Numbered from the stretch's first letter, positions 5,682 to 13,083 are shown. The stretch is DNA of 13,668 nucleotides from an uncultured Planctomycetales bacterium (GCA_937907525.1 CALCIB010000335.1:1-13668), one strand, 5' to 3'. Numbers and translations: made by a program. Notes: generated by a model not told the origin, from the sequence alone.

Positions 5682-7298
5682 TCAATTCGCCTCGGGGGCG
5701 GCGGCCCCCTGGTGGACCTTGGGATCGGCGTAGTCGTCAAGCCCCTTGTGCGCCACCTGGGCCCAGTAGCCGGCGAAGTCGAACTTGGGGGAGTTGTCCT
5801 CGTCGTGGCAGCGGGCGCAAAGCCGGTTGCGGTCGGCCTGCTCGGCGGTCAGCTTCAGGGCGTTTCGGAACGTCTCGTCGTCCGGCTCGGCGACGTGTTT
5901 CGACGCCGGGCCGTGGCAGTTCTCGCACTGGTTGCCCTTGAGGTAGGGGGTGGCCTCGGTCGAGACCCAGCCCGAGTTGTACTCGAAGCCCGTGACGTGG
6001 CAGGAGACGCACTCGGCGTCGTAGATCACGTTGGGCTTGGGGTCGGTTTCCAGCGACTCGAACGCATGGGCGTGCTTGGTGCTGGACCACTTGAGGAACG
6101 TGTTGGGGTGGCATTCCCGGCACGACTCCGCGCCGGCGAACCTCGCCCCCGGAGCGCCTCCGACGTAATCGCGGCGGGGGAAGTTCGCGACGGTGCCGAC
6201 GGCCTTCAAGAGCCCGCGATACTCGTCCTCGATGATCTTCTTGACCTCGTTCCCCTTGCTGTCGTACTTCTCGGTCAACGCGACGCGGCGATACTTCAAA
6301 CTCCCGTCGCCGAGGAAGCCGACGGCGCCGACGTACTTGCCGCGACGGCCGACGTTGACGATCATCGTCTTACCGTCGTTGACCGTCCTGGGGTCGGCCT
6401 CGGGGTCGGGGGCCTCGGACGTGGCGACCACGACGTCGAAGCCGGGGAACGCCTCGGCCAGCCGTCGCGCCTCAGCGGGAGGGGCCTGGACCATGAGCAC
6501 CTGGTGGTCGCTTTGGGCCTCCAGGTCCTTGAGGATCGCGGGAAGCACCTCGTCGGGCTTCTTGACCGTCGGGATCAGCGCCTCCTTGTCCGGGTCGGAG
6601 AGCCTGGCGACGGCGTCGGGGTCGATGACGGCGGTCACGCCCAGTTTCAACGGCCCGGCCTCGACCACCAGCGATGGTTGGATGACCGCGTCGAAGCCCT
6701 CGGCCGCGACCAGGTTGGCCGATAGCAGCTTGGTGGGCGCGTCCTGGTAGTTGAGGAACTGGGCGAACGCCTCGCCGACGCCCACCTTGAAGTCGTCGGC
6801 GCCCAGGGCGATCGCCTGGTACGGGAACGCGGCCAGCGCCTTAAGCGCGATCCCGAACTTGATCTTGGCCTGTTCGAAGCCGCCGCGGGAGGCGGTGGGA
6901 TCCTTGGTGAGCCCCCCCAGGTCGATCAGGGCGTAAGGGACGCCCTTGGCCTTCATGCGCTCCACGAGTTCCTGGCGGCGGATCATCCCGCCCATCTGGC
7001 CCATCGTGCAACCGCAGGGCTCCAGGTAGCCGTCGGTCTCGCCGGAGACGATCAGGACGGCCTTCAGGCCGTCCCAGCGCTCGAAGAACTCGCGCGCGTC
7101 CCTGGAAGCGGCGTCGCCGGCGTCGGCGGCGGCGGCGGGCTTGTCCGCCGCGGTCGTCGAGGGTGACGCGGCGGCCGAGGGCGCGGGCTGGCCGGGTTCG
7201 GGCTCGGGGGCGGCGGGGCGGCCGCAGCCGACGTAACCCAACAAGGCGGCGGCCGTCGCGACCGCGAGGACCGACCGATAGGGTGATCGAACCGACAT
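5682..7298 (-). CDS. Exported metallophosphatase-like protein fused to a tetrahaem cytochrome c554-type domain
   Basis: 538 aa from the ATG at 7298, preferred over the codon at 7325 because AGGAGG lies 4 nt upstream. The N-terminus is a signal sequence (SVRSPYRSVLAVATAAALLG) ending YVGC, which could be an atypical lipobox, then an Ala/Pro linker to residue ~65. Residues ~80-345 resemble the 5'-nucleotidase/UshA-type calcineurin-like fold (GGMIRRQELVERM, then YALIDLGG, LGADDF, LKLGVTAVIDP), but the metal-binding residues are replaced and a PCGC motif stands at 94-97. Residues ~385-510 carry four CxxCH haem sites: CRECH 393-397, CVSCH 430-434, CENCH 458-462, CARCH 494-498. An SSTKHAHAFESL segment fits bis-His ligation as in cytochrome c554-like proteins. 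Periplasmic electron transfer is expected; substrate and partner are unknown. It precedes the Mpo1-like gene and follows the DUF1573 gene. Confidence 0.85.
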   Translation of the reverse strand: MSVRSPYRSVLAVATAAALLGYVGCGRPAAPEPEPGQPAPSAAASPSTTAADKPAAAADAGDAASRDAREFFERWDGLKAVLIVSGETDGYLEPCGCTMGQMGGMIRRQELVERMKAKGVPYALIDLGGLTKDPTASRGGFEQAKIKFGIALKALAAFPYQAIALGADDFKVGVGEAFAQFLNYQDAPTKLLSANLVAAEGFDAVIQPSLVVEAGPLKLGVTAVIDPDAVARLSDPDKEALIPTVKKPDEVLPAILKDLEAQSDHQVLMVQAPPAEARRLAEAFPGFDVVVATSEAPDPEADPRTVNDGKTMIVNVGRRGKYVGAVGFLGDGSLKYRRVALTEKYDSKGNEVKKIIEDEYRGLLKAVGTVANFPRRDYVGGAPGARFAGAESCRECHPNTFLKWSSTKHAHAFESLETDPKPNVIYDAECVSCHVTGFEYNSGWVSTEATPYLKGNQCENCHGPASKHVAEPDDETFRNALKLTAEQADRNRLCARCHDEDNSPKFDFAGYWAQVAHKGLDDYADPKVHQGAAAPEAN

Positions 7299-7389
7299 CC
7301 TTCCTCCTTGACGGCTCCGTCCCACGCCGGCCCGGGTGGTCCGCGACCTCCGACCCCTCGCCGGGTCGATCGCCCGAGTCTATCCGTCC

Positions 7390-7428
7390 GGCCGCGGGTC
7401 GGTAAGGTCAAACCGCCGCCCCGCGGCC
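7390..7428 (-). other. 9-bp perfect inverted repeat between the DUF1573 and cytochrome genes
   Basis: GGCCGCGGG (7390-7398) and CCCGCGGCC (7420-7428) are exact complements separated by 21 nt. The repeat begins about 10 nt after the stop of the DUF1573 gene and lies ~90 nt before the cytochrome start. It could be a partial terminator, an attenuator or an RNA-stabilising stem that sets different expression of the two genes. No T-run is present. Confidence 0.3.
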
Positions 7429-7438
7429 GCCGGGAAAA

Positions 7439-8524
7439 TCAATTGCCGACGAGGAAGCTGACGGGGACCTTGAGTTCGCCGCCGTTGGGAAGGTCGGTCT
7501 TCAGGACGACGTCGCCGTCGATGAGGCCCGGAGGGGTCTCCCTGGGGACGGTCACCTTCATCCGGTAGCGGCCCTTGGCGTCGGTGGGCTCGACCGCGAC
7601 GTCGAGCTTGCCCGGCTTCTCGGCGACCGAGAACGTCGCCTCCTGACCGCCGCGGACGTTGAGCAGGACCTCGCCGGAGCCCCCCTCCTTGCTCTTGACC
7701 GAGACCATCCGGATCCGGTCGGGGATGGCGCTGACCGGACCCGAGACCGTCCCCACCAGCATCAGCTTGATCTCCGGTCGATGGGGGTGGTCGGTGTGGA
7801 TCACGACCTCCTCGCGCATCAGGCCCAGGGGGAAGCCGGGTTGGACGTCGAGGTTCAGCTTCCAGCCCGCCTTGATCTTGGATTCGGCCAGCTCCGACTC
7901 GGTCATCGGCACGACCTCGGTCTTGAGAAGGTCGGGCTTGGAGGTGACGACGTCGGTGATCTTGGTCTCGGGTCGGTCGGGGGAGAAGACGGCGACGAAG
8001 ACCTCCCTGGGTTCCTCGCTGCTGACGGCGTGCAGGTCGACCGTCTCGCCCGGCAGGACGATCACCGGCGGGTTGATCTTGCCGTGGACGAACAGGGGGA
8101 AGGTGGGATGGTCGGGGTCGTTGGTCTCGATGTTGGCGCCCTTGTGGAAATCGCCGACGACCTGGTTGGTCTTGAACTCGATCTCGATGTCGGTCGACTC
8201 GCCGGGCTTGAGGGTGAGCTTGTCGCCGTCCTTCTGGAGCTTGGCGACCGTACACATGCAGGTGGACGTCCCCTTCCAGATCTGAAGGTCGGCGTCTCCC
8301 TGGTTGCTCAGCTTCCAGAGGCGTCTGCCCGTCTCCTGCTGGCCCATCTCGCCGAATTCCCAGGTGAGTTCGCCGTCGACGACGGCCTTGGGCTGGGGGC
8401 CGGTCGGCTTGGAGGCGACGGGCTGGCTGAACGGGCTCGCCGAGGGTTCGGTCGCGTTCATGACCACGACCGAGACCGCCGCGATCCCGATCACGACGAC
8501 GGCCAGGATGACCCATCGAAACAT
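7439..8524 (-). CDS. Membrane-anchored DUF1573 protein
   Basis: 361 aa from the ATG at 8524, selected because the next residues form one clean N-terminal membrane anchor (FRWVILAVVVIGIAAVSVVV). The in-frame codon at 8614 would put 30 polar/basic residues before it. GGAG lies upstream, about 10 nt away. Residues ~52-150 match DUF1573 (PF07610): LTWEFGEMGQQETGRRLWKL, SNQGDADL, the Cys motif TSTCMCTV (C89, C91; the family usually shows SCGCT), LKPGEST, IEIEFKT and ETNDPDHPTFPLFVHG. This is an Ig-like/ASPM-type beta-sandwich. Two further beta-rich segments follow (~155-260 with HTDHPHRPEIKLMLVGTV, and ~265-361), probably diverged copies. The protein should lie on the outer face of the membrane. 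DUF1573 has no established biochemical role. It lies 140 bp upstream of the cytochrome gene on the same strand. Confidence 0.8.
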   Translation of the reverse strand: MFRWVILAVVVIGIAAVSVVVMNATEPSASPFSQPVASKPTGPQPKAVVDGELTWEFGEMGQQETGRRLWKLSNQGDADLQIWKGTSTCMCTVAKLQKDGDKLTLKPGESTDIEIEFKTNQVVGDFHKGANIETNDPDHPTFPLFVHGKINPPVIVLPGETVDLHAVSSEEPREVFVAVFSPDRPETKITDVVTSKPDLLKTEVVPMTESELAESKIKAGWKLNLDVQPGFPLGLMREEVVIHTDHPHRPEIKLMLVGTVSGPVSAIPDRIRMVSVKSKEGGSGEVLLNVRGGQEATFSVAEKPGKLDVAVEPTDAKGRYRMKVTVPRETPPGLIDGDVVLKTDLPNGGELKVPVSFLVGN

Positions 8525-8669
8525 GTTGGGAGATCTCCAGATGAGGACGACCGCTAGGGACGCGGCCGACGAGCCGCGGAGAGGACGAATGCGATTGTTA
8601 CGACCGAACCCCACCAGGCGTTCGCGCGACGGGCGTCCTCTTCATCTTAGAGGCCGCGGATTCCGACGG

Positions 8670-9509
8670 TCAAGCCGGCCGACGCCCCGCCAGGTTCACG
8701 CCGTCGCCCTGCCCTTCGTGGTGGAAGACCTGGCCGACGCTCAGGTCTTCCACGTCGACCAACCCCGCCTCGGCGAACCAGCCCCGGACCTCCTCGACCG
8801 TGTGTCGCGAAAGATACCTGGGCGCGTACCAGTCCAGGGTGTCGCAGACGCGGACCTCGGCGTCGGGGTGCATGGAGACGCCGATGGTCAGGGCGTGCAG
8901 GGCCACGCCCGAACGCTCCGCCAGCCGCCGCTTGCTGGCCATCAGCCGCCGCTTCACGAGGCCGATCGGCGCCGTGAAGCGGCAAAGCGCCAGCAGGAGC
9001 CAAAGCGGCAGCCTGGTGGAGACGGCGCGATGGGCGTTCATGATCCGCTCGACGATCGGGCTTTCGCGCTTGTAGATCCAGATCGCGATCCGGCCGCCGG
9101 GCCTGAGCAGCCTCGCCAGTTCGAGGAACGCGCCGCGGGGGTCGGGGGTGTGGTCCAGGACGCCGATGGAATAGACGTGGTCGAACGACCCCGCGGCGAG
9201 CGGCGGTCGGAGTAGGTCGCCGCGGACGATCGCGACGTTCTCCATGCCGGCGGTCAGGTCGCGAGCCGCCAGCACCGCCTCGCTGAGATCCATCCCCACG
9301 GCGAGCCTCGCCCCGGCGGTCAGCCGCAGATAGCGGCCCATGCCGCAGCCGGCGTCGAGCACGACCCTCCCCGCCAGATCGTCCGGCTTCAGCCCGGTTC
9401 GGTTGGCGAAGGTGGCGCGGTCCTCCTCCTCCCGGACGATCCGAAAGCGGTTCCACTGAAGCCCGTAGGTCGAGATCGTTCGGGCCTGATCGGCGGTCGG
9501 GATGGGCAT
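8670..9509 (-). CDS. Class I SAM-dependent methyltransferase
   Basis: 279 aa from the ATG at 9509. A longer open frame to 9836 would overlap the divergent gene and begins with an Arg/Ala-rich tail unlike a real protein. Motif I is VVLDAGCGMGRYLRL (49-63), motif II is VGMDLS (71-76), and the post-I/motif IV stretch is FDHVYSIGVLDHTPDP (109-124), followed by LARLLRPGGRIAIWI. These define the Methyltransf_11/25 group. The N-terminal STYGLQWNRF segment resembles methyltransferases acting on small molecules, quinone precursors or sugars. A central insertion (~150-210) is hydrophobic and basic (LPLWLLLALCRFTAP, then KRRLMASKRRLAER) and may form a lid or membrane-contact region. The acceptor cannot be named. 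The ribosome binding site is weak. It lies 145 bp upstream of the DUF1573 gene; co-transcription is possible but not evident. Confidence 0.82.
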   Translation of the reverse strand: MPIPTADQARTISTYGLQWNRFRIVREEEDRATFANRTGLKPDDLAGRVVLDAGCGMGRYLRLTAGARLAVGMDLSEAVLAARDLTAGMENVAIVRGDLLRPPLAAGSFDHVYSIGVLDHTPDPRGAFLELARLLRPGGRIAIWIYKRESPIVERIMNAHRAVSTRLPLWLLLALCRFTAPIGLVKRRLMASKRRLAERSGVALHALTIGVSMHPDAEVRVCDTLDWYAPRYLSRHTVEEVRGWFAEAGLVDVEDLSVGQVFHHEGQGDGVNLAGRRPA

Positions 9510-9612
9510 GTCGAGCCGGTTGAATCTCGATGCGTCGCGCGGGGGTTCCGCGCCAAAACGACCGGCCGCCTCGCGACCGGGACGCGCCCCGATCCGCGGA
9601 ACGCCTCCCGCG

Positions 9613-9618
9613 ATTATA
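9613..9618 (-). promoter_or_regulatory. Perfect -10 box upstream of the methyltransferase gene
   Basis: Read on the minus strand, 9618-9613 is TATAAT, an exact -10 consensus and rare in DNA this GC-rich. A transcript starting near 9606 would have a ~97-nt leader before the ATG at 9509. No good TTGACA-like -35 box is seen at the right distance, so the call rests on the -10 alone. Confidence 0.35.
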
Positions 9619-9673
9619 GACCGGCGGGAAGTCGCGCCGGAAGCGGCCGCGGGGATCGACGGGAGGCGGAGTC

Positions 9674-9703
9674 TCGACCCGGCCCGCGACGGGGCCCGAT
9701 AAT
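9674..9703 (+). promoter_or_regulatory. Candidate promoter for the secreted EEP-family gene
   Basis: GATAAT (9698-9703) is a 5/6 -10 match. TCGACC (9674-9679) is a 4/6 -35 match, with an 18-bp spacer. Transcription near 9710 would give a ~38-nt leader that contains GGAG (9735-9738), 9 nt before the ATG at 9748. Both the motif matches and the spacing are plausible. Confidence 0.35.
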
Positions 9704-9747
9704 GGGGACCGGTTGAAACCCCGACGACGAACCCGGAGACGCTCCCC

Positions 9748-10536
9748 ATGACCGTCCGCCGCCTCTTGCTTCCGCTGGCGTTGCTCGCGCTGGCCTCCTC
9801 GACCCTCGCCGCGGAGCCGACCCGGCTTCGAATCATGAGCTACAACATCCGCCACGGCGAGGGGATGGACCACAAACTCGACCTGGCGCGGATCGCCAAG
9901 GTCATCAAGTCGGTCGACCCGGACGTCGTGGGCCTCAACGAGGTCGACAAGGGCTGCCAGCGCACCGAGGGCCACGACGAGCCGGCCGAACTGGGCAAGC
10001 TCACCGGCATGACGCCGATTTTCGAGCGGAACATCCCTTATCAGGGGGGCGAGTACGGCAACGCCGTGTTGACCAAGCTGCCGATCACGGCCACCAAGAA
10101 CGTGCATCTGCCGTCGCACTACGTCGGCGAGCAGCGCGGCTGTTTGGTGATCGACCTGACGGCCCCGAACGCCGCCAGGACCCCGTTCCGCTTCCTGGCG
10201 ACCCACATCGACTACCGCGGCGACGACGCCGAGCGGATGGACTCCGCCAAGACGATCGCCGGGATCGTCGCCGAACGTCCCGACTCACCCGCGATCCTGG
10301 TCGGCGACCTGAACTCCACGCCCGACAGCCGCGTCATCGCCGAGTTCATGAAGACCTGGACCCGCACCGACGAGACCCCCACCCTCACCTTCCCCGCCGA
10401 CAAGCCCGACCGCCAGATCGACTACGTCCTGGTCCGCCCCGCCCAGCGCTGGAAGGTCGTCGAACTTCGCGTCCTCGACGAACCCATGGCCTCCGACCAC
10501 CGCCCGCTGTTCGCCGTGCTGGAACTCGTGGACTGA
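9748..10536 (+). CDS. Secreted endonuclease/exonuclease/phosphatase (EEP) family protein
   Basis: 262 aa. The N-terminal signal peptide (TVRRLLLPLALLALASSTLA) ends at about residue 21-22. The EEP catalytic set is complete: MSYNIRHG (Asn33), LNEVD (Glu65), ATHIDYR (His153), VGDLNSTP (Asp187, Asn189), QIDYV (Asp225) and the terminal SDHRPL (Asp250, His251). These residues bind Mg2+ and hydrolyse phosphodiester or phosphate-ester bonds. Family members include DNases, sphingomyelinases and inositol phosphatases, so the substrate is open. Export suggests an extracytoplasmic phosphodiester such as extracellular DNA or a lipid headgroup. The gene is divergent from the methyltransferase gene and convergent with the DUF1080 gene. 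GGAG sits 9 nt before the start. Confidence 0.88.
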   Translation: MTVRRLLLPLALLALASSTLAAEPTRLRIMSYNIRHGEGMDHKLDLARIAKVIKSVDPDVVGLNEVDKGCQRTEGHDEPAELGKLTGMTPIFERNIPYQGGEYGNAVLTKLPITATKNVHLPSHYVGEQRGCLVIDLTAPNAARTPFRFLATHIDYRGDDAERMDSAKTIAGIVAERPDSPAILVGDLNSTPDSRVIAEFMKTWTRTDETPTLTFPADKPDRQIDYVLVRPAQRWKVVELRVLDEPMASDHRPLFAVLELVD

Positions 10537-10541
10537 CGACG

Positions 10542-10576
10542 GCCGAGGCCGCCGGGGCGGGCCCGACGGCCTCGAC
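10542..10576. terminator. Bidirectional terminator-like inverted repeat between convergent genes
   Basis: Arms 10542-10556 and 10562-10576 pair at 13 of 15 positions (mismatches 10543/10575 and 10552/10566) around a 5-nt loop. The repeat fills most of the 46-bp gap between the stops of the two converging genes, starting 5 nt after one stop and ending 6 nt before the other. The symmetric placement supports termination from both sides, although there is no T-run. Confidence 0.55.
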
Positions 10577-10582
10577 CCGCGC

Positions 10583-11239
10583 TCAGGGCTTGCGAAGGGT
10601 GACGTTCTTGTACCAGCAGTCCTGGCCGTGGTCCTGGAAGCCGAGGTAGCCCTCGCGGGCGAGCTTGCCGATGGCGACGCGCTCGAACTTGTGGTTCGAG
10701 CCGTCGGGGCGCTTGCCGGGCTCGCTCCACTCGTCGAGGTCGATCCTGGAGACCTCCTCCCCGTTGAGCTCGACCTTGATATGCGGGCCCTTGGCGGTGA
10801 TCGTCATGTGGTTCCACTCGCCGGCGGGCTTCTGGGCGTTGACCTTGGGAGCGACCAGATCATAGAACGCGCCGGGATCGTGGACCCCCGTCCCCTTGGT
10901 ATCGTCGATGGCGATCTCGATGCCGGTGTAGACGGGATCTTTCAGGTCGTTGACCCGGATGAAGACGCCCGAGTTGCACCCCTTGCTCAGCTTGTAGTCG
11001 AGATCGACGACGAAATCGCCGAGCTTCTCCTTGTAGCAGACGATGTAGCTGCCGCTGCCGTGGGGGTTGATCGCGCCGTCCTGGATGAACTTGGCGGGCA
11101 GGGGCGAGCCGTCGGTGAGGATCCAGCCGGCCGGAGTGGCGCCGTCGAACAGCGGTCGGGGATCGTCGGCGAGGGCCGACGAGACGGCCAGCGCGGCGAA
11201 GGCCGCGGCGCTTAGGAGGGACGTCGAGCGGAAGGTCAT
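10583..11239 (-). CDS. Secreted DUF1080 protein (3-keto-disaccharide hydrolase domain)
   Basis: 218 aa with a signal peptide (TFRSTSLLSAAAFAALAVSS, cleavage after ALA at ~24). The mature part is one concanavalin/LamG-like DUF1080 domain (PF06439): LFDGATPAGWILTDGS at the start, GDFVVDLDYKLSKGCNSGVFIR centrally, then PAGEWNHMTITAKGPHIKVE with LNGEEVSRID, and a closing GYLGFQDHGQDCWYKNVTLR. The family is greatly expanded in planctomycetes. Some members hydrolyse 3-keto-glycosides made by sugar 3-dehydrogenases; many others are uncharacterised. Here the length is that of a single domain with no carbohydrate-binding or cytochrome extension. No sugar dehydrogenase gene is nearby. The ATG at 11239 lacks a strong purine-rich ribosome binding site. 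Confidence 0.88.
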   Translation of the reverse strand: MTFRSTSLLSAAAFAALAVSSALADDPRPLFDGATPAGWILTDGSPLPAKFIQDGAINPHGSGSYIVCYKEKLGDFVVDLDYKLSKGCNSGVFIRVNDLKDPVYTGIEIAIDDTKGTGVHDPGAFYDLVAPKVNAQKPAGEWNHMTITAKGPHIKVELNGEEVSRIDLDEWSEPGKRPDGSNHKFERVAIGKLAREGYLGFQDHGQDCWYKNVTLRKP

Positions 11240-11275
11240 GGCGTGGACTCGCGGGAGGAGGGGACCCGGCGTTCG

Positions 11276-11294
11276 GCCGCAACCCCTTTGCGGC
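11276..11294 (-). other. Small perfect stem-loop in the leader of the DUF1080 gene
   Basis: GCCGCAA (11276-11282) and TTGCGGC (11288-11294) form a 7-bp stem with a 5-nt loop, about 37 nt upstream of the ATG at 11239. Its role is unknown. The rest of the 152-bp divergent gap (11240-11391) shows only weak promoter-like sequence around 11308-11320. Confidence 0.2.
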
Positions 11295-11391
11295 GGCGCC
11301 GGTTCCGGCTAACGTAACAGGACGGGCCGGCGGATCCAGCCGTCGTCCCTCCCCCGCGCCGGATTCCTCCGCGCCCAGCCTCGGAGCCCCC

Positions 11392-12483
11392 ATGGATCGG
11401 TTCCCCCGCCGTCGCGACGCCCTCCGGGCCAAACTGGCCGCCGAGAAGATCGCCGCGCTTCTGGTCGTCGACCCGACGAACGTCGCCTACCTGACCGGCT
11501 TCACCGGCGATTCCACCTACCTGATCGTCGCCCGCGACCGTGAAATCGCCCTCTCCGACGGTCGCTTCACCACCCAGCTCGAACAGGAATGTCCCAGGCT
11601 GGAGGCGTACATCCGGCCCAACACCCGGGAGATGACCCAGGCGGTCGCCGAGGTCGCCGGCAAGCTGGGGCTGGCGTCGCTGGGGTTCGAGGCCGCTCAT
11701 CTGAGCGTCGCCGCCCACCTGAAGCTCAAGGAGGAGTTGAAGACGGTCGAACTCGCGCCGAAGCTCGACCTGGTCGAGTCGCTCCGCCAGATCAAGGACG
11801 ACGCCGAGCTGGCCGCGATCCGGGAGGCGGTGGCCATCGCCCAGGACGCCTTCCTCCGGCTCAAGGGGGAACTGCGGCCGGAGGATTCCGAGAAGGCCGC
11901 CGCCGACCGCCTCGACGCCCACATGCGGACCCTGGGGGCGACCGGGACCAGCTTTCCGACGATCGTCGCCGTCGGCCGCCGCGCCGCGTTGCCGCACGCC
12001 CGGCCGACCGCGGAGACCCGGATCGGCGACGACGACTTCGTGCTGATCGACTGGGGGGCTTGCGGCCGATCCTACAAGAGCGACTTGACGCGGGTGGTCG
12101 TGACAGGTAACGTCACTCCGAAATTCGAAGAGGTCTACGGGATCGTGCTGGCGGCCCAGGAGCGCGCCATCGCCGCGATCCGACCCGGCGCCAAATCCCA
12201 GGACGTGGACGCCGAGGCTCGCTCGTTCATCGAACGGGCGGGGTTCGGTCGTTTCTTCGACCACGGACTGGGGCACGGGATCGGCATGGACGTCCACGAG
12301 GGGCCTCGCCTGCGCCGGGAGTCGCCGACGATCCTGGAGCCGGGGATGGTCGTGACCGTCGAGCCCGGCGTCTACCTCCCCGAGTGGGGCGGCGTCCGGA
12401 TCGAGGACGACGTCCTGGTGACCCCGGACGGTCGCGAAGTCCTTTCCAACCTCCCCAGGGAGTTGGACTCGGCGCGAGCCTGA
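11392..12483 (+). CDS. M24 family Xaa-Pro aminopeptidase
   Basis: 363 aa, cytosolic. The N-terminal creatinase-like domain (1-~130) contains VVDPTNVAYLTGFTGD and ALSDGRFTTQ. The C-terminal pita-bread peptidase fold (~137-355) has all five metal ligands: Asp220 (LIDWGACG), Asp231 (YKSDLTR), His295 (HGLGHGIGMDVHEGP), Glu324 (VTVEPGVYLP) and Glu338 (GGVRIEDDV). It also has the catalytic-type His202 (PHARP) and His302. Such enzymes remove an N-terminal residue preceding proline and need two Mn/Co/Zn ions. Length fits the short bacterial class (YpdF/YqhT-like, ~350 aa) rather than the ~440-aa E. coli PepP. GGAG (11383-11386) is 5 nt before the ATG. It is the first gene of the run leading to accB and accC, as often seen in other bacteria. 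Confidence 0.92.
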   Translation: MDRFPRRRDALRAKLAAEKIAALLVVDPTNVAYLTGFTGDSTYLIVARDREIALSDGRFTTQLEQECPRLEAYIRPNTREMTQAVAEVAGKLGLASLGFEAAHLSVAAHLKLKEELKTVELAPKLDLVESLRQIKDDAELAAIREAVAIAQDAFLRLKGELRPEDSEKAAADRLDAHMRTLGATGTSFPTIVAVGRRAALPHARPTAETRIGDDDFVLIDWGACGRSYKSDLTRVVVTGNVTPKFEEVYGIVLAAQERAIAAIRPGAKSQDVDAEARSFIERAGFGRFFDHGLGHGIGMDVHEGPRLRRESPTILEPGMVVTVEPGVYLPEWGGVRIEDDVLVTPDGREVLSNLPRELDSARA

Positions 12484-12501
12484 CGGCGAGGTCGGTCGCC
12501 G
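12484..12501 (+). other. Stem-loop immediately after the peptidase stop codon
   Basis: CGGCGA (12484-12489) and TCGCCG (12496-12501) pair perfectly around 6 nt, starting at the first base after the TGA. It could protect the peptidase mRNA end or attenuate read-through into accB. There is no T-run, and the 90-bp gap shows no convincing -10/-35 pair. Confidence 0.25.
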
Positions 12502-12573
12502 CGACGAGACGAAACCCACCGCGCGCCGAAAGTCGGCCGCGAAGCGGATACGAAGCAGGAGTGGAGCGAGCGC

Positions 12574-13083
12574 ATGGCCGAGCAGGGTCGGGATCCCGAG
12601 GCGGGGGGCGGCGAGCCGTTGGACGTCAAGAAGGTCCATTACCTCGTCAAGTTGATGAAGACCTACGACCTGAGCGAGGTCGAGGTGACCGACGGCTCCT
12701 ACCGCGTCCATCTCCGCCGGCCGGAGGCTTCCGCCGCGGCCGTCGCGCCGGTCGCCGCCGCCCCGGCCGCGTACTCCACGCCGGCGCCGGCCGCCGCCGC
12801 TCCGGCGGTCGCCGCCGCGCCCGCCGAGGCCGCCGGTCCCAAGACGGTCGTGATCGAGAGCCCGATGGTCGGCACCTTCTACGCCTCCGGCACCCCGGAG
12901 ACGCCGCCGTTCGTGTCGATCGGGACGGCGGTCCAGCCGACGTCCACGGTCTGCATCATCGAGGCGATGAAGGTCTTCACCGACATCCCCGCGGGGATCT
13001 CCGGGACCATCGCCGAGGTCCTGGTGAAGAACGGCCAGCCGGTCGAGTTCGGCCAGCCGATGTTCCGCGTCACCCCCGCCTGA
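12574..13083 (+). CDS. accB: Biotin carboxyl carrier protein of acetyl-CoA carboxylase
   Basis: 169 aa. The C-terminal biotinyl domain (~90-169) shows VIESPMVGTFYASGTPETPP and the biotinylation motif EAMKV, with Lys133 as the biotin attachment site. The preceding thumb-type PETPPFVSIG insertion is specific for AccB rather than other biotinyl domains. An N-terminal dimerisation segment (~17-50, VKKVHYLVKLMKTYDLSEVE) is followed by a mobile Ala/Pro linker (52-88). Length is close to E. coli AccB (156 aa). It carries CO2 between biotin carboxylase and carboxyltransferase in malonyl-CoA synthesis. GGAG at 12563-12566 lies 7 nt before the ATG. accC follows after 65 bp, as in most bacteria. Confidence 0.96.
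   Translation: MAEQGRDPEAGGGEPLDVKKVHYLVKLMKTYDLSEVEVTDGSYRVHLRRPEASAAAVAPVAAAPAAYSTPAPAAAAPAVAAAPAEAAGPKTVVIESPMVGTFYASGTPETPPFVSIGTAVQPTSTVCIIEAMKVFTDIPAGISGTIAEVLVKNGQPVEFGQPMFRVTPA

Noticed and set aside
5424..6725. Plus-strand open frame opposite the Mpo1-like and cytochrome genes
   Set aside because: It is Val/Gly/Leu/Arg-rich and is the reverse reading of CxxCH-bearing codons; the minus strand has four haem motifs and a proper ribosome binding site.
7299..7325. Upstream start at 7325 for the tetrahaem protein
   Set aside because: The nine extra residues (MGRSRQGGR) precede the signal sequence, and the AGGAGG element lies inside that stretch, correctly placed only for the ATG at 7298.
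9510..9836. N-terminal extension of the methyltransferase to 9836
   Set aside because: It would overlap the divergent EEP gene by ~90 bp and adds ~109 Arg/Ser/Ala-rich residues not seen in the family. The ATG at 9509 immediately precedes the family-like segment.
8647..10206. Minus-strand open frame over the methyltransferase and EEP genes
   Set aside because: It overlaps two genes with complete motif sets in other frames and is Arg/Gly-rich with no motif of its own.
11236..12711. Minus-strand open frame antisense to the Xaa-Pro peptidase
   Set aside because: It is the reverse of a gene with all five metal ligands; its composition (Gly, Arg, Asp, Val) is that of a shadow frame.
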